This document shows positions 26,714 through 34,973 of a DNA stretch of 64,000 nucleotides, one piece after another. The first letter of the stretch is position 1. Each line of letters starts with the position of its first letter. A model generated the notes under the pieces. The model did no database searches, was not told the DNA's origin, and saw only the letters and a list, made by a program, of their open reading frames with translations. Both the position numbers and the translations under genes were made by a program. The DNA comes from Agromyces sp. LHK192 (GTDB lineage: Bacteria; Actinomycetota; Actinomycetes; Actinomycetales; Microbacteriaceae), in contig NZ_CP034753.1 in assembly GCF_004006235.1 (NCBI RefSeq), positions 3,100,001 through 3,164,000 on the forward strand, read 5' to 3'.

Positions 26714-27589
26714 TCAGCCGAAGCCGGCCAGGCGCAGGTACCAGTCGGCGACCGCGGGGCCGCCGACGAGGCCGGCCCACGCGCCGGCGAGCATCCACGG
26801 ACCGAACGGGATGCCGTCGCCGCGGCGGGCGCGCCCGGTGACGATCAGCAGGATCCCTGCCACGCCGCCGAGCGCGAACGCCGCGAACGCGCCGACCGCG
26901 AGCTGGGGCCAGCCGAAGTACCCGAGGACGAGGCCGAGCACGCCGGCGAGCTTCACGTCGCCCATGCCGAGCCCGCCGCGCGAGACGAGCGCGACGACGA
27001 GGTATCCGCTGAAGAGCGCGGCACCGCCCAGCAGCGCACGGCCCAGCGCGGCGAGGTCGCCGCCGATGACGGATGCCGCGAACACGAGGCATCCGAGCAC
27101 CACGGCGGCCCAGCCGACGATCACGTTCGGGAGCCGATGCGTGTCGAGGTCGATGAGCGTCAGCGCGATGCTGACGGCGGCGAGCACCAACAGGATCACG
27201 AGGCCGATGCCGACGGCGCCGCCTTCGAGCGGCGACCCGGAGGCGGAGCCGGGGGCCACTGCGGCTCCCCCGGCCCCGCCGGCCACGACCCATCCCGCGA
27301 TCGCCGCGAACGCGACGCCGGTGAACGCCTCGACGAGCGGATACCTCGCCGAGATCGGCGACCGGCAGTCGCGGCAGCGCCCCGCGAGCAGCAGCCACGA
27401 GAGCACCGGCACGTTGTCGCGGCCGCGGATGGGAGACCGGCAGTCCGGGCAGGAACTGCGCGGCGAGACGACCGAGAGCCCTGCGGGCACCCGGTGCACG
27501 ACGACGTTGAGGAACGAGCCGATCGCGAGCCCCAGCACGCCGACGGTCGCGACGAGGGCCGTGCTGATCGTGAGGAGTGCGGTGGACAT
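26714..27589 (-). CDS. pilD: Prepilin peptidase / N-methyltransferase
   Basis: 291 residues. Membrane aspartyl protease that cleaves the short leader of prepilins after Gly and usually methylates the new N-terminus. Seen: the N-terminal methyltransferase-type domain with a zinc site (Cys47, Cys50, Cys72, Cys75 in CPDC...CRDC), then about seven helices. The two catalytic Asp contexts are DLDTHRLPN and GMGDVKL. The start overlaps the stop of the PilX-like gene (ATGA). Its substrates are presumably PilA and the minor pilins encoded just upstream in the same transcript. Confidence 0.95.
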   Translation of the reverse strand: MSTALLTISTALVATVGVLGLAIGSFLNVVVHRVPAGLSVVSPRSSCPDCRSPIRGRDNVPVLSWLLLAGRCRDCRSPISARYPLVEAFTGVAFAAIAGWVVAGGAGGAAVAPGSASGSPLEGGAVGIGLVILLVLAAVSIALTLIDLDTHRLPNVIVGWAAVVLGCLVFAASVIGGDLAALGRALLGGAALFSGYLVVALVSRGGLGMGDVKLAGVLGLVLGYFGWPQLAVGAFAAFALGGVAGILLIVTGRARRGDGIPFGPWMLAGAWAGLVGGPAVADWYLRLAGFG

Positions 27590-29439
27590 CAGTTCGGTGC
27601 TCCGTTCGCCCGGAACGCCGCCGCCGTGGAGGCGTACTGCGTCACGCCGTACGTGGTCGAGGTGGGGGTGAGGAACTTGGGCGGTGCGACGTTCCGGAAC
27701 CGGTCGTCGTAGTTGTAGTCCTTGTCGTAGCCGTTGCCGCCCTGGGTGACGATGCCGCGGAACTTCTGGGCGATCGCGCCGGTGACGATGAGGTCGCCGC
27801 GGAAGCCGCCGGTCGAGTAGTTCTGCGCCTGGAACACGTGCGCGACCGACAGGATCGCCGCGTCGATACGACGGTTCCCGGTGCCGTTCGGGTTGATCGG
27901 GGTGGAGCTGCGCATCGGGTTCCAGACCCAGACCGAGTTCTGTCCGACGAGCCCGAGCATGTCGTCGGCGGCGTCCGCGTACCGCAGGTCGCCGGTCACG
28001 TAGACGTTGGTCGCCGCGAGCGTGATCGCGCCGTTCACGGTGCCGCGCACGAAGAGGTCGCCGCGGTCGCAGTCGTATGCCGGGGTCGACGAGGTGGACT
28101 GCGGCGACCCGGGGGCGGTCTCGGTCGTCGCGGTCGTTCCGCCGGAATAGGGGTAGCCGATCCGCGGGGTCGCGCCAGTGCCCTGGCGGTACTCCCACCC
28201 CTGCGACGCGCCGCTGCCGGTGCAGCTGAACCGGTCGGGCCGCCAGCTCGAGCTCGACGGGCGGTTCGGGTCGGTACCGGCGGCGCTCGGCACGTCCTGC
28301 ACGAACACGAGGTTGCTGTCGAGCACGGGGATCGTCGCCCCGGCGTAGGAGTTCAGGGCCGCGATGGAACCGCACGCCGCCGGCGACTGGCTCGAGACCC
28401 CTGCCGTGTACGAGGGCTGGGTCACCTTCGTCCACGGCGAGACCACCGTCATCGTGCCGTTCGAGTTGAACAGGATCGTCGTCGGCCCGGTGTAGAGGCA
28501 TCCGGGCCGCGCGACGGTGTCGGGCAGGTCGACGCGGGTCTCGTTCTTCATCTCGGTGTTCGTCGGCGGCATGCCGACGGAATCGACCGACTGCGGCGGC
28601 ACGTTCTGGTGCCAGGTCGGATTGCCGCAGCCGCTCGCCCGGCGCCAGTTCGCCGCGCGCGGGTCGGCGGTCGTGACCGGTCCGTTGAACGTCGACTCGC
28701 ACACGAGCGGGGTGTCGTTCGAATGCAGCGGGCCGTTGATCTCATCACCTGGCATGAACTGGATCTCGGTGCAGTCGCCGTCGTGGCCGGAGCCGACGTG
28801 CTCGTACTGCGGCGTGCACGACGACGAGCTGTACAGCGGGTCGGCGAACTCGTAGTCGGTGAAGTAGATGTAGTCGATGAACCCCTTCTGCTTGATGTTC
28901 ACGACGATGCTGCGGGTCTGGTCGCCGACCCGGCCGGTCGACCGGATGCGGATCGCACCGGTGCGGTCGTAGTCGGCGTTGTCGACCTCGTAGCGGAACC
29001 AGGAGCGGCCGTCGGAGCCGGGCACGCTCGCCCAGGCCCCCGCCGCGGTCGCGTCGAACGCCGGGTTGGCCTTCGCGGGCGGCGGCAGTGCCACGCTCGC
29101 CGCGCTCCCGTTCGCCACGGTGAACGGCGCCGCCGGGTTGCCGTACTTGACGTAGGTCGCGTCGTTCGAGAGGCGGCTCGTGTACTCGTCGGCCCCGGCG
29201 TACGCGGCGGCGAGCGCCGCCGACCAGTCGTTGTCGTGCGCCGACTTGCGCAGGCCCGACAGCGACCAGCTCGCCCCGATCGCGATGAGGATGAGCATGA
29301 CGAGCGACAGGCCCAGCACCACGGCGAGCGCGGCGCCGTGCTCGTCGCCGCGGAGGCGCGCGAGGAGGCCGGGGCGCGGGCCTCGAGCCGGGCGGGCCGG
29401 GCGGTCGGGGCTCCCGTGCGGGTGCGCGTTCGGACTCAT
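27589..29439 (-). CDS. PilX-like pilus accessory protein, large
   Basis: 616 residues. After a Pro/Arg-rich cytoplasmic segment (1-30), GDEHGAALAVVLGLSLVMLI resembles the PilX N-terminal hydrophobic helix: small residue after Gly, no Glu at +5. The remaining ~560 residues are predicted extracellular and beta-rich with several Cys. One phrase, DLRYADAADDMLGLVGQNSV, recalls polymer-forming or adhesin-like minor pilin proteins. PilX-type proteins help initiate the pilus or display adhesive domains at the tip. It overlaps both neighbours by 4 nt or less. The large size suggests a tip adhesin; that is inference. Confidence 0.75.
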   Translation of the reverse strand: MSPNAHPHGSPDRPARPARGPRPGLLARLRGDEHGAALAVVLGLSLVMLILIAIGASWSLSGLRKSAHDNDWSAALAAAYAGADEYTSRLSNDATYVKYGNPAAPFTVANGSAASVALPPPAKANPAFDATAAGAWASVPGSDGRSWFRYEVDNADYDRTGAIRIRSTGRVGDQTRSIVVNIKQKGFIDYIYFTDYEFADPLYSSSSCTPQYEHVGSGHDGDCTEIQFMPGDEINGPLHSNDTPLVCESTFNGPVTTADPRAANWRRASGCGNPTWHQNVPPQSVDSVGMPPTNTEMKNETRVDLPDTVARPGCLYTGPTTILFNSNGTMTVVSPWTKVTQPSYTAGVSSQSPAACGSIAALNSYAGATIPVLDSNLVFVQDVPSAAGTDPNRPSSSSWRPDRFSCTGSGASQGWEYRQGTGATPRIGYPYSGGTTATTETAPGSPQSTSSTPAYDCDRGDLFVRGTVNGAITLAATNVYVTGDLRYADAADDMLGLVGQNSVWVWNPMRSSTPINPNGTGNRRIDAAILSVAHVFQAQNYSTGGFRGDLIVTGAIAQKFRGIVTQGGNGYDKDYNYDDRFRNVAPPKFLTPTSTTYGVTQYASTAAAFRANGAPN

Positions 29440-30227
29440 GTCGGCTCCCTCAGCCCGAGGTTGGCGAGCGGGATCTCCTGCGTGATGACGACGGGCTGCG
29501 CGCCGGGGTCGCCCGGCGGGCGCATCGTGATGGTGACGTTCACGCGCGCCACGAGCGCCCGCTGCGCGGCCGTGAGGCCGGTGGCACCCGGCGTGAGCTC
29601 CTCGTTCGTGGCCGCGTTCCCGTCGTCGAGCGTGAAGTACCGGAACACCGGGGTGCCGGCGGCGAGCGTCCCGCCGAGCAGCCGGGTCGATGCCGGCGTC
29701 TGGGTCGTCGGGTCGGTGCCGGGGAACACCCAGGTCGCACCCGACGGGTTCGGGTTCCAGCGGCGCTCGCGCAACTGGCCATCGGCCTGCCGCTGGAACT
29801 CGACGAGGGTCGGCTTGGGAGGGCGACCGCCCGCCTCGCCGGCCGGGTCGACGCCGATCGTCGCCATCAGCACGATGCGGTCGGTGCGCGCCACGAGGAT
29901 CGCCGGATCGGGCACCGTCGAACCGGTGCGCGGGTTCGTCGTCGCGAACCGGATGACCGAGCCCAGCTCGTTCGCGGCGTTCGACGCGTTGCCGGTCGAC
30001 TCGTGCACCTCGCCGGCCTGGTCGGTCGAGCGCACGGTCGCGATGTAGAGGTTCGCGACCATGGTCAGCACGACGCCGATGATGACGACGGCGACGAGGA
30101 GCTCGACGAGCGAGAGCCCGGTGTCATCTGCGGCGAGCCGGCGGAGGGGCGCTCGCCGCTCGAGCTGCCGGTCGAACTGCGCCTGCCGATCGAGCTGCGC
30201 CTGGCGACGACGGATGCCCCGGCTCAC
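29436..30227 (-). CDS. Minor prepilin, PilW-like
   Basis: 263 residues. A class III prepilin signal: a 37-residue basic leader ending in Gly37, then LSLVELLVAVVIIGVVLTMV with Glu at +5 (Glu42). The C-terminal part is a beta-rich globular domain. The GTG at 30227 is chosen because it overlaps the upstream TGA (GTGA) and gives a compact leader; an extension to 30668 lies in a different frame of the preceding gene. Minor pilins of this kind prime pilus assembly with PilV/PilX types. Confidence 0.85.
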   Translation of the reverse strand: MSRGIRRRQAQLDRQAQFDRQLERRAPLRRLAADDTGLSLVELLVAVVIIGVVLTMVANLYIATVRSTDQAGEVHESTGNASNAANELGSVIRFATTNPRTGSTVPDPAILVARTDRIVLMATIGVDPAGEAGGRPPKPTLVEFQRQADGQLRERRWNPNPSGATWVFPGTDPTTQTPASTRLLGGTLAAGTPVFRYFTLDDGNAATNEELTPGATGLTAAQRALVARVNVTITMRPPGDPGAQPVVITQEIPLANLGLREPT

Positions 30228-31651
30228 GGCTGCACCCCCCTCGGGTCGAGGATCAGCGAGCCGTTCGCGTCGGGCACGACGCCCTTCGTGAGCAGGGTGA
30301 CGGATGCCGCGGGCAGCACCACGCGGCCGCCGTACGAGCTCGTCGCGGCGTAGATGCGCCACGTGCCGAACGGCAGCGCCATGCGCGCGGCGCCGGTCTT
30401 GTTGTTCGGCAGGATCTCGCCGAACCGGTACTCGAGGGTGCCCGAGCAGGCGGGCTGTCCGGGGGCCGCCGGCGACGACTGGCGGACGGCGACGACGTAC
30501 CGGTTCGACGAACTCGCCGCCTGCCTGATGTCGACGACGCCCATCGGCACGTCGAGGTTCGGCGCGGTGCCGCCGGGAGCCGCGCCCTGCGCGGGTGCGC
30601 GAAGGCCGATGGCGGGCGGGGTCGCCGTCGTGTCGGGCGCCCACGCCTCGGGGTCGTGCACCTCGCACGTCGTGTCGGCGTAGGGACCCGCGAACGCCTG
30701 GTAGCCCGCCGGGTACGGGTGCAGGCTGCGCGCGGCCGTGCCGGTGCCGAGCGCCGGCGCGTTGGCGTTACCCGCCTCGGTCACGGGCGAGGCGACGTTC
30801 CACACGCCGTTCGCGTTGACGTACGTGGTCGAGAGTTCGGCCGGGTACTCGATCTTCTGGGCCGGCACGGGCGGCGTCTGCGACGGCAGCCGGAGGGCGT
30901 TGGAGGCGTAGCGCACCGGGAACGACGACTGCCGGTCGTACTGGAAGGCGAAGGCCGTGGATCCCCCCGCGGTGACCACGCCCGTGCGGGTCGGGTTCGT
31001 CGCCTGCGCGAAGTCGATGTACCCGGCCTTGCCGAGCGTCACCGTGTAGGTGCCCGGCGTCACGCCGAGGAGGAAACTGCACCCCTCCACGTCGGTCGGC
31101 TCGACGACGACGCCGGCGCCGGGATTCGGCGAGACGGTGAACGAGACGTCCTCCTCGCCGAGCCCGTCGGCGCCCTTGACCGAGACGAAGACGGTGCCCT
31201 TGCTCGGGTCGTTGATGCGGCTCGCCGGCGCGAGGATGGTGTCGGTGCGGGCCGGGATGCCGGTCGGCCCCATGCCGGTCCAGGTGACGGTCACGTTCAC
31301 GCGCTTGTAGCGGAGCGTGCCGCCGGAGGCCGAGCAGTCGGCGTCGCCGCCGCCCTCGCTCACCCACGAGGTCGTGCGCTGGACGGTGAACGTCTCGCCG
31401 TTGCTCGTGACGGGCGTCGAGCTGCTGTGGACCTCGAATGGGTCGCCGATCGCGCGGACCGCGTCGATGTCGGATGCCGCGAGGTTCAGGGCCATCTGCC
31501 GGGCCTTCGAGTCTCGGGTGTTGGTGAGGGTGAGCGTGACCGAATAGGCCACGCTCACCGCCACGATCGCGAAAACGAGCATCGCCAGCAGCACTTCGAC
31601 GAGACCGACACCGGACTCATCGGAGTGAAGTCGCCGGACAATGCGGTTCAT
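30224..31651 (-). CDS. Minor prepilin, PilV-like with large extracellular region
   Basis: 475 residues. The prepilin signal has a 14-residue leader ending ESG, then VGLVEVLLAMLVFAIVAVSV with Glu at +5 (Glu19). The long C-terminus includes a PEGA/carboxypeptidase-regulatory-like beta module (about 140-210, with FLLGVTPGTYTVTLGKAGYI) and further beta regions with paired Cys. It is much larger than ordinary PilV, consistent with a tip or adhesive role. A GAGGAA site lies before the ATG; the gene follows pilA by 33 nt. Confidence 0.85.
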   Translation of the reverse strand: MNRIVRRLHSDESGVGLVEVLLAMLVFAIVAVSVAYSVTLTLTNTRDSKARQMALNLAASDIDAVRAIGDPFEVHSSSTPVTSNGETFTVQRTTSWVSEGGGDADCSASGGTLRYKRVNVTVTWTGMGPTGIPARTDTILAPASRINDPSKGTVFVSVKGADGLGEEDVSFTVSPNPGAGVVVEPTDVEGCSFLLGVTPGTYTVTLGKAGYIDFAQATNPTRTGVVTAGGSTAFAFQYDRQSSFPVRYASNALRLPSQTPPVPAQKIEYPAELSTTYVNANGVWNVASPVTEAGNANAPALGTGTAARSLHPYPAGYQAFAGPYADTTCEVHDPEAWAPDTTATPPAIGLRAPAQGAAPGGTAPNLDVPMGVVDIRQAASSSNRYVVAVRQSSPAAPGQPACSGTLEYRFGEILPNNKTGAARMALPFGTWRIYAATSSYGGRVVLPAASVTLLTKGVVPDANGSLILDPRGVQP

Positions 31652-31684
31652 GCGTTCCTCAGGTTGCAGAGTCGAATGAAAGGA

Positions 31685-32116
31685 TCAACTACAGGTCGCC
31701 GCCTTGATCGGTGAAGGGTCGTTCGATCCGAGCGCCCAAACTTGGCCGCTGCCACTCGTGGCCGTCAGGCAGAAATTGCCGCTCGAACTGCTGTAGGCGA
31801 TGTACGGGTCCGCACTGTTGTAATTGCCTCCCGACGGCTTCTTGAACTCCGTGTTGAATGCCGCCTGGCTCGCGGGGAGCGTTCCGTTGTTCTTGGTCTG
31901 GTATGCGACCACGGCGATCTTCGCGTTCGTGAGGTCCGACTGGACGGCAGAGTCCTTCGCGCTGTTCTGGATGCCGAGGTACACCGGGATGGCGATCGCC
32001 ACCAGGATGCCGATGATGATGACGACGACGAGCAGTTCGATGAGCGTGAAGCCCTTGTCCTCGTCCTTGAGTTGGGCGCGCCGCTCCTCGAGCGACGCCA
32101 GGATCCGCTTGATCAC
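31685..32116 (-). CDS. pilA: Major type IV pilin
   Basis: 143 residues. The 22-residue leader ends KG, then FTLIELLVVVIIIGILVAIA with Glu at +5 (Glu27), a textbook class III prepilin. The globular domain is short with two cysteines (CLTATS and the last-but-one residue), a C-terminal D-loop arrangement. The GTG at 32116 is preferred: translation upstream lacks homology, and a weak GAAAGAA/TGGA site precedes it. It is preceded by its own promoter region and by the hairpin closing pilBTC, so it is probably transcribed separately and strongly. Confidence 0.93.
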   Translation of the reverse strand: MIKRILASLEERRAQLKDEDKGFTLIELLVVVIIIGILVAIAIPVYLGIQNSAKDSAVQSDLTNAKIAVVAYQTKNNGTLPASQAAFNTEFKKPSGGNYNSADPYIAYSSSSGNFCLTATSGSGQVWALGSNDPSPIKAATCS

Positions 32117-32194
32117 GGTGATTCCATTCTTTCGGGTTGCAGCCGGCGGGACACCGGCCTTGCGAGGAGCGTAAGCATGGTGCATCCGTTCGCA

Positions 32195-32203
32195 TATACC
32201 CCA
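32195..32203 (-). promoter_or_regulatory. pilA upstream element shared with pilB
   Basis: TGGGGTATA on the minus strand, about 80 nt before the pilA start, in the only AT-rich stretch of the pilus locus. The identical 9-mer occurs upstream of pilB at 36870-36878. TATATG or TATA may be the -10; no standard -35 is seen 17 nt further upstream. Confidence 0.5.
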
Positions 32204-32258
32204 AGATGAGGCACAAAATACCTGATCAGAGGCAGATTTTCCGAAGCGCGCGGAAGCG

Positions 32259-32279
32259 GTGGACGCCGACGGCGTCCAC
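32259..32279 (-). terminator. Hairpin after pilC
   Basis: Inverted repeat GTGGACGCC / GGCGTCCAC within 32259-32279, starting 19 nt after the pilC stop. Probable end of the pilB-pilT-pilC transcript, leaving pilA to its own promoter. Confidence 0.55.
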
Positions 32280-32297
32280 GCGAGAGAACGAGCGGCG

Positions 32298-33530
32298 TCA
32301 GCCGCCCTGCACCGCCGTGGCGATGGTGAAGATCGGCAGGTAGAGGGCGATCACCATGCCGCCGATCACGACCCCGAGGATCGCGATCATGATGGGCTCG
32401 ATCGTCGCCGTGAGCTGCTCCGAGGCCGTCTCGACCTCCTGCTCGTAGAACTCGGCGACCTTGTCGAGCATGGGCTCGAGCGAGCCCGAGTCCTCGCCGA
32501 CCGCGACCATCTGGGTCACCATCGGCGGGAACACCTGCTCGCCGGCGAGCAGCCCCGACAGCGGCCTGCCCTGCCTGACGCCCTCGCCGACCCGCACGAG
32601 CGACTGCTCGATGACCCAGTTGCCGCTCGTCTCCCCCACGATCTTGAGCGACTGGAGGATCGGCACGCCCGCCCCGACCATGCTCGAGAGGTTCCTCGCG
32701 AAGCGCGCGATCGCGACCTTCTTCGCGAGCTTGCCGAACACGGGCGCGCGCAGCTTCCAGGGGTCGACCGCACGCCGCACCCGGGCGGTGTGCCGGTTGC
32801 GGGTCCACCACACGAGGCCGATGAGCAGGAGCACCGCCACGACCGGCAGGATCCACACCATCGCGCCCGACAGGGTCACGAGCAGCTGGGTCGGCAGCGG
32901 CAGCTCGCTGCCCAGGCCGTCGAACATGTCCGTGAAGATCGGCACGATGAACAGCAGCATCCCGACGACGGCGAACACCGCCATGATCAGCACGATCACC
33001 GGATACGTGAGCGCCGAACGGATCGCGGCGCGCAGCTTCACCTCCTTCTCGAAGCCGTCGGCCACCGACGCGAGCGCCCGGTCGAGGAACCCGCCGGTCT
33101 CGCCCGCGCGCATCATGCTCACCATGATCGGTGGGAACGTGCGGTCGTACGCCGCGAACGAATCCGAGACGGATGCCCCGCTCTCCACCTCGTCGCGCAC
33201 CTTCGAGAGGATCGCGCGCAGCGTCTTCGAGTCGGTCTGCGACTCGAGCACCGACAGGGTCCGCAGGATCGACAGGCCCGCGCCGATCATCGTCGCCATC
33301 TGCCGGCTCATGATCGCGAGGTCCTTCAGCGGCACCGAGGTGGATGCGCCGCCCAGCGAGATCTCGCGCTGGAGCCCGGTTCCCGGAGGCGCCTCCTCGA
33401 TCGACACCGGCGAGAGGCCCATGACCGCCATCCGGCCGATGACCGACGACTCGCTCGCGGCATCCATCCGGCCCTTGATCGTCTTGCCCGTGGCATCCCG
33501 CCCCACGTAGGCGTACTGCGTCGTCGCCAT
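32298..33530 (-). CDS. pilC: Type IV pilus inner-membrane platform protein PilC
   Basis: 410 residues, typical GspF/PilC. Two repeated GspF domains (about 75-195 and 280-400) carry the family phrases MIGAGLSILRTL and MVGAGVPILQSL. Hydrophobic helices lie near 175, 220-240 and 380-400. It is the membrane platform that the PilB and PilT ATPases rotate to add or remove pilin. The ATG shares one base with the pilT stop (TGATG), so pilB-pilT-pilC is one operon. Full length. Confidence 0.95.
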   Translation of the reverse strand: MATTQYAYVGRDATGKTIKGRMDAASESSVIGRMAVMGLSPVSIEEAPPGTGLQREISLGGASTSVPLKDLAIMSRQMATMIGAGLSILRTLSVLESQTDSKTLRAILSKVRDEVESGASVSDSFAAYDRTFPPIMVSMMRAGETGGFLDRALASVADGFEKEVKLRAAIRSALTYPVIVLIMAVFAVVGMLLFIVPIFTDMFDGLGSELPLPTQLLVTLSGAMVWILPVVAVLLLIGLVWWTRNRHTARVRRAVDPWKLRAPVFGKLAKKVAIARFARNLSSMVGAGVPILQSLKIVGETSGNWVIEQSLVRVGEGVRQGRPLSGLLAGEQVFPPMVTQMVAVGEDSGSLEPMLDKVAEFYEQEVETASEQLTATIEPIMIAILGVVIGGMVIALYLPIFTIATAVQGG

Positions 33531-34948
33531 CAGCGCACCCCCTTCGAATACGCGTCGCCGAAGTCGATGTCGGCGAGATCGCTCGCGTTGCCGCGCGTGA
33601 CCTCGCCGCCGCGGCGCACGAGGTGCTCGAACGCCTCGGGATCGTGCGCCTTCTCGAGCGCCACGCGCCTCGTGATCACCGCGCGGTCGACGAGCGACGC
33701 GAGCGACTGGTCCATCGTCTGCATGCCGAGGTCGCGGCCGCCGAGCATCGCCGACGGCACCTGGTAGGTCTTGCCCTCGCGGATCAGGTTGGCGATCGCC
33801 GGCGTCATCATCAGCACCTCGGTCGCGATCGTGCGCCCCTCGCCGGATGCCCGTCGCACGAGCGTCTGGCAGACGATGCCCTGCAGGGTCGCGGCCAACT
33901 GCTGGCGCACCTGCCCCTGCTGGTGCGGGGGGAACACGTCGATGATGCGGTCGATCGTCTGCGACGCCGACTGCGTGTGCAGCGTCGCGAACACGAGGTG
34001 GCCGGTCTCGGCCGCCGTCAGCGCCGCCGAGATCGTCTCGAGGTCGCGCAGCTCGCCGATGAGGATCACGTCGGGGTCCTGCCGCAGGACGTACTTCAGC
34101 GCGGTCGCGAAGCTGCGCGTGTCGGGGCCGACCTCGCGCTGGTGCACGATCGAGCGCTTGTGCGTGTGCAGGAACTCGATCGGGTCCTCGATCGTCACGA
34201 TGTGGTCGGCCCGCGTGCGGTTGATCAGGTCGATGAGCGCCGCCAGCGTCGTCGACTTGCCTGAACCCGTCGGGCCCGTGACCAAGACCAGCCCGCGCGG
34301 AAGGCCGGCGTACCGCTCGACGACCTTCGGCACGCCGAGCGCCGCGAGGTCCTTGATGTCGGCGGGGATCAACCGGAACGCGGCGCCCATCGTCCCGCGA
34401 TCCATCGAGTAGTTCACGCGGAACCGCGACTCGGGCGACACCGCGAACGAGAAGTCCAGTTCGAGCTCCTGCTCGAACGCCATCTGCTGCTCGGGCGACA
34501 GCAGGCTCGTCAGCACCTCCTCGACGCGCACCGCGTCCCAGGCCGGGCCCGTCGCCTGTCGCAACGCACCGTCGACGCGGAACGTCGGCGCGGCACCCGC
34601 GGCGATGTGCAGGTCGGAGACGGCCGGCAGCACGACCTGGCGGAGCGCCTCCACGAGCACCGGATCGGCAGCCGCGAGCGTCGCCTCCTCGGCCGGCGTC
34701 AACGGCACCACCGAGCCGCTCAGTCCGTCGGCATCCCACGTCGGCACCGCCCGGCGCCCCTCCGGGATGAGCGGATGCTCCGTGTCCGGTGCGGGCACGG
34801 CGCCCTCCGGCCAGGCGTGGCGTGCACCGTCGGCATCGCCCGGGGCGGCCCCATCGCCGATCCCCTGCTCGCCGTCCCGACCGGGCGCGTTCCACGCGTC
34901 CGGTTCGAACACCTCGTCGGCGCCCCAGCGCCGCTCGTTCGCGTCCAT
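33530..34948 (-). CDS. pilT: Twitching-motility retraction ATPase PilT
   Basis: 472 residues. A non-conserved acidic N-terminal extension (1-110) precedes the PilT core: Walker A GPTGSGKSTT near 228, Walker B DPDVILIGELRDLETI, and the His box ATLHTQSASQTIDRI. PilT is a hexameric ATPase that depolymerises the pilus, driving retraction. Of two ATGs, 34948 is preferred because AAGGG lies about 7 nt before it; 34954 is too close to that site. The extension is about 100 residues longer than in proteobacteria. Presence of PilT predicts a retractile pilus. Confidence 0.93.
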   Translation of the reverse strand: MDANERRWGADEVFEPDAWNAPGRDGEQGIGDGAAPGDADGARHAWPEGAVPAPDTEHPLIPEGRRAVPTWDADGLSGSVVPLTPAEEATLAAADPVLVEALRQVVLPAVSDLHIAAGAAPTFRVDGALRQATGPAWDAVRVEEVLTSLLSPEQQMAFEQELELDFSFAVSPESRFRVNYSMDRGTMGAAFRLIPADIKDLAALGVPKVVERYAGLPRGLVLVTGPTGSGKSTTLAALIDLINRTRADHIVTIEDPIEFLHTHKRSIVHQREVGPDTRSFATALKYVLRQDPDVILIGELRDLETISAALTAAETGHLVFATLHTQSASQTIDRIIDVFPPHQQGQVRQQLAATLQGIVCQTLVRRASGEGRTIATEVLMMTPAIANLIREGKTYQVPSAMLGGRDLGMQTMDQSLASLVDRAVITRRVALEKAHDPEAFEHLVRRGGEVTRGNASDLADIDFGDAYSKGVR

Positions 34949-34973
34949 CGACATTCCCTTCCACCCCGCGCGG

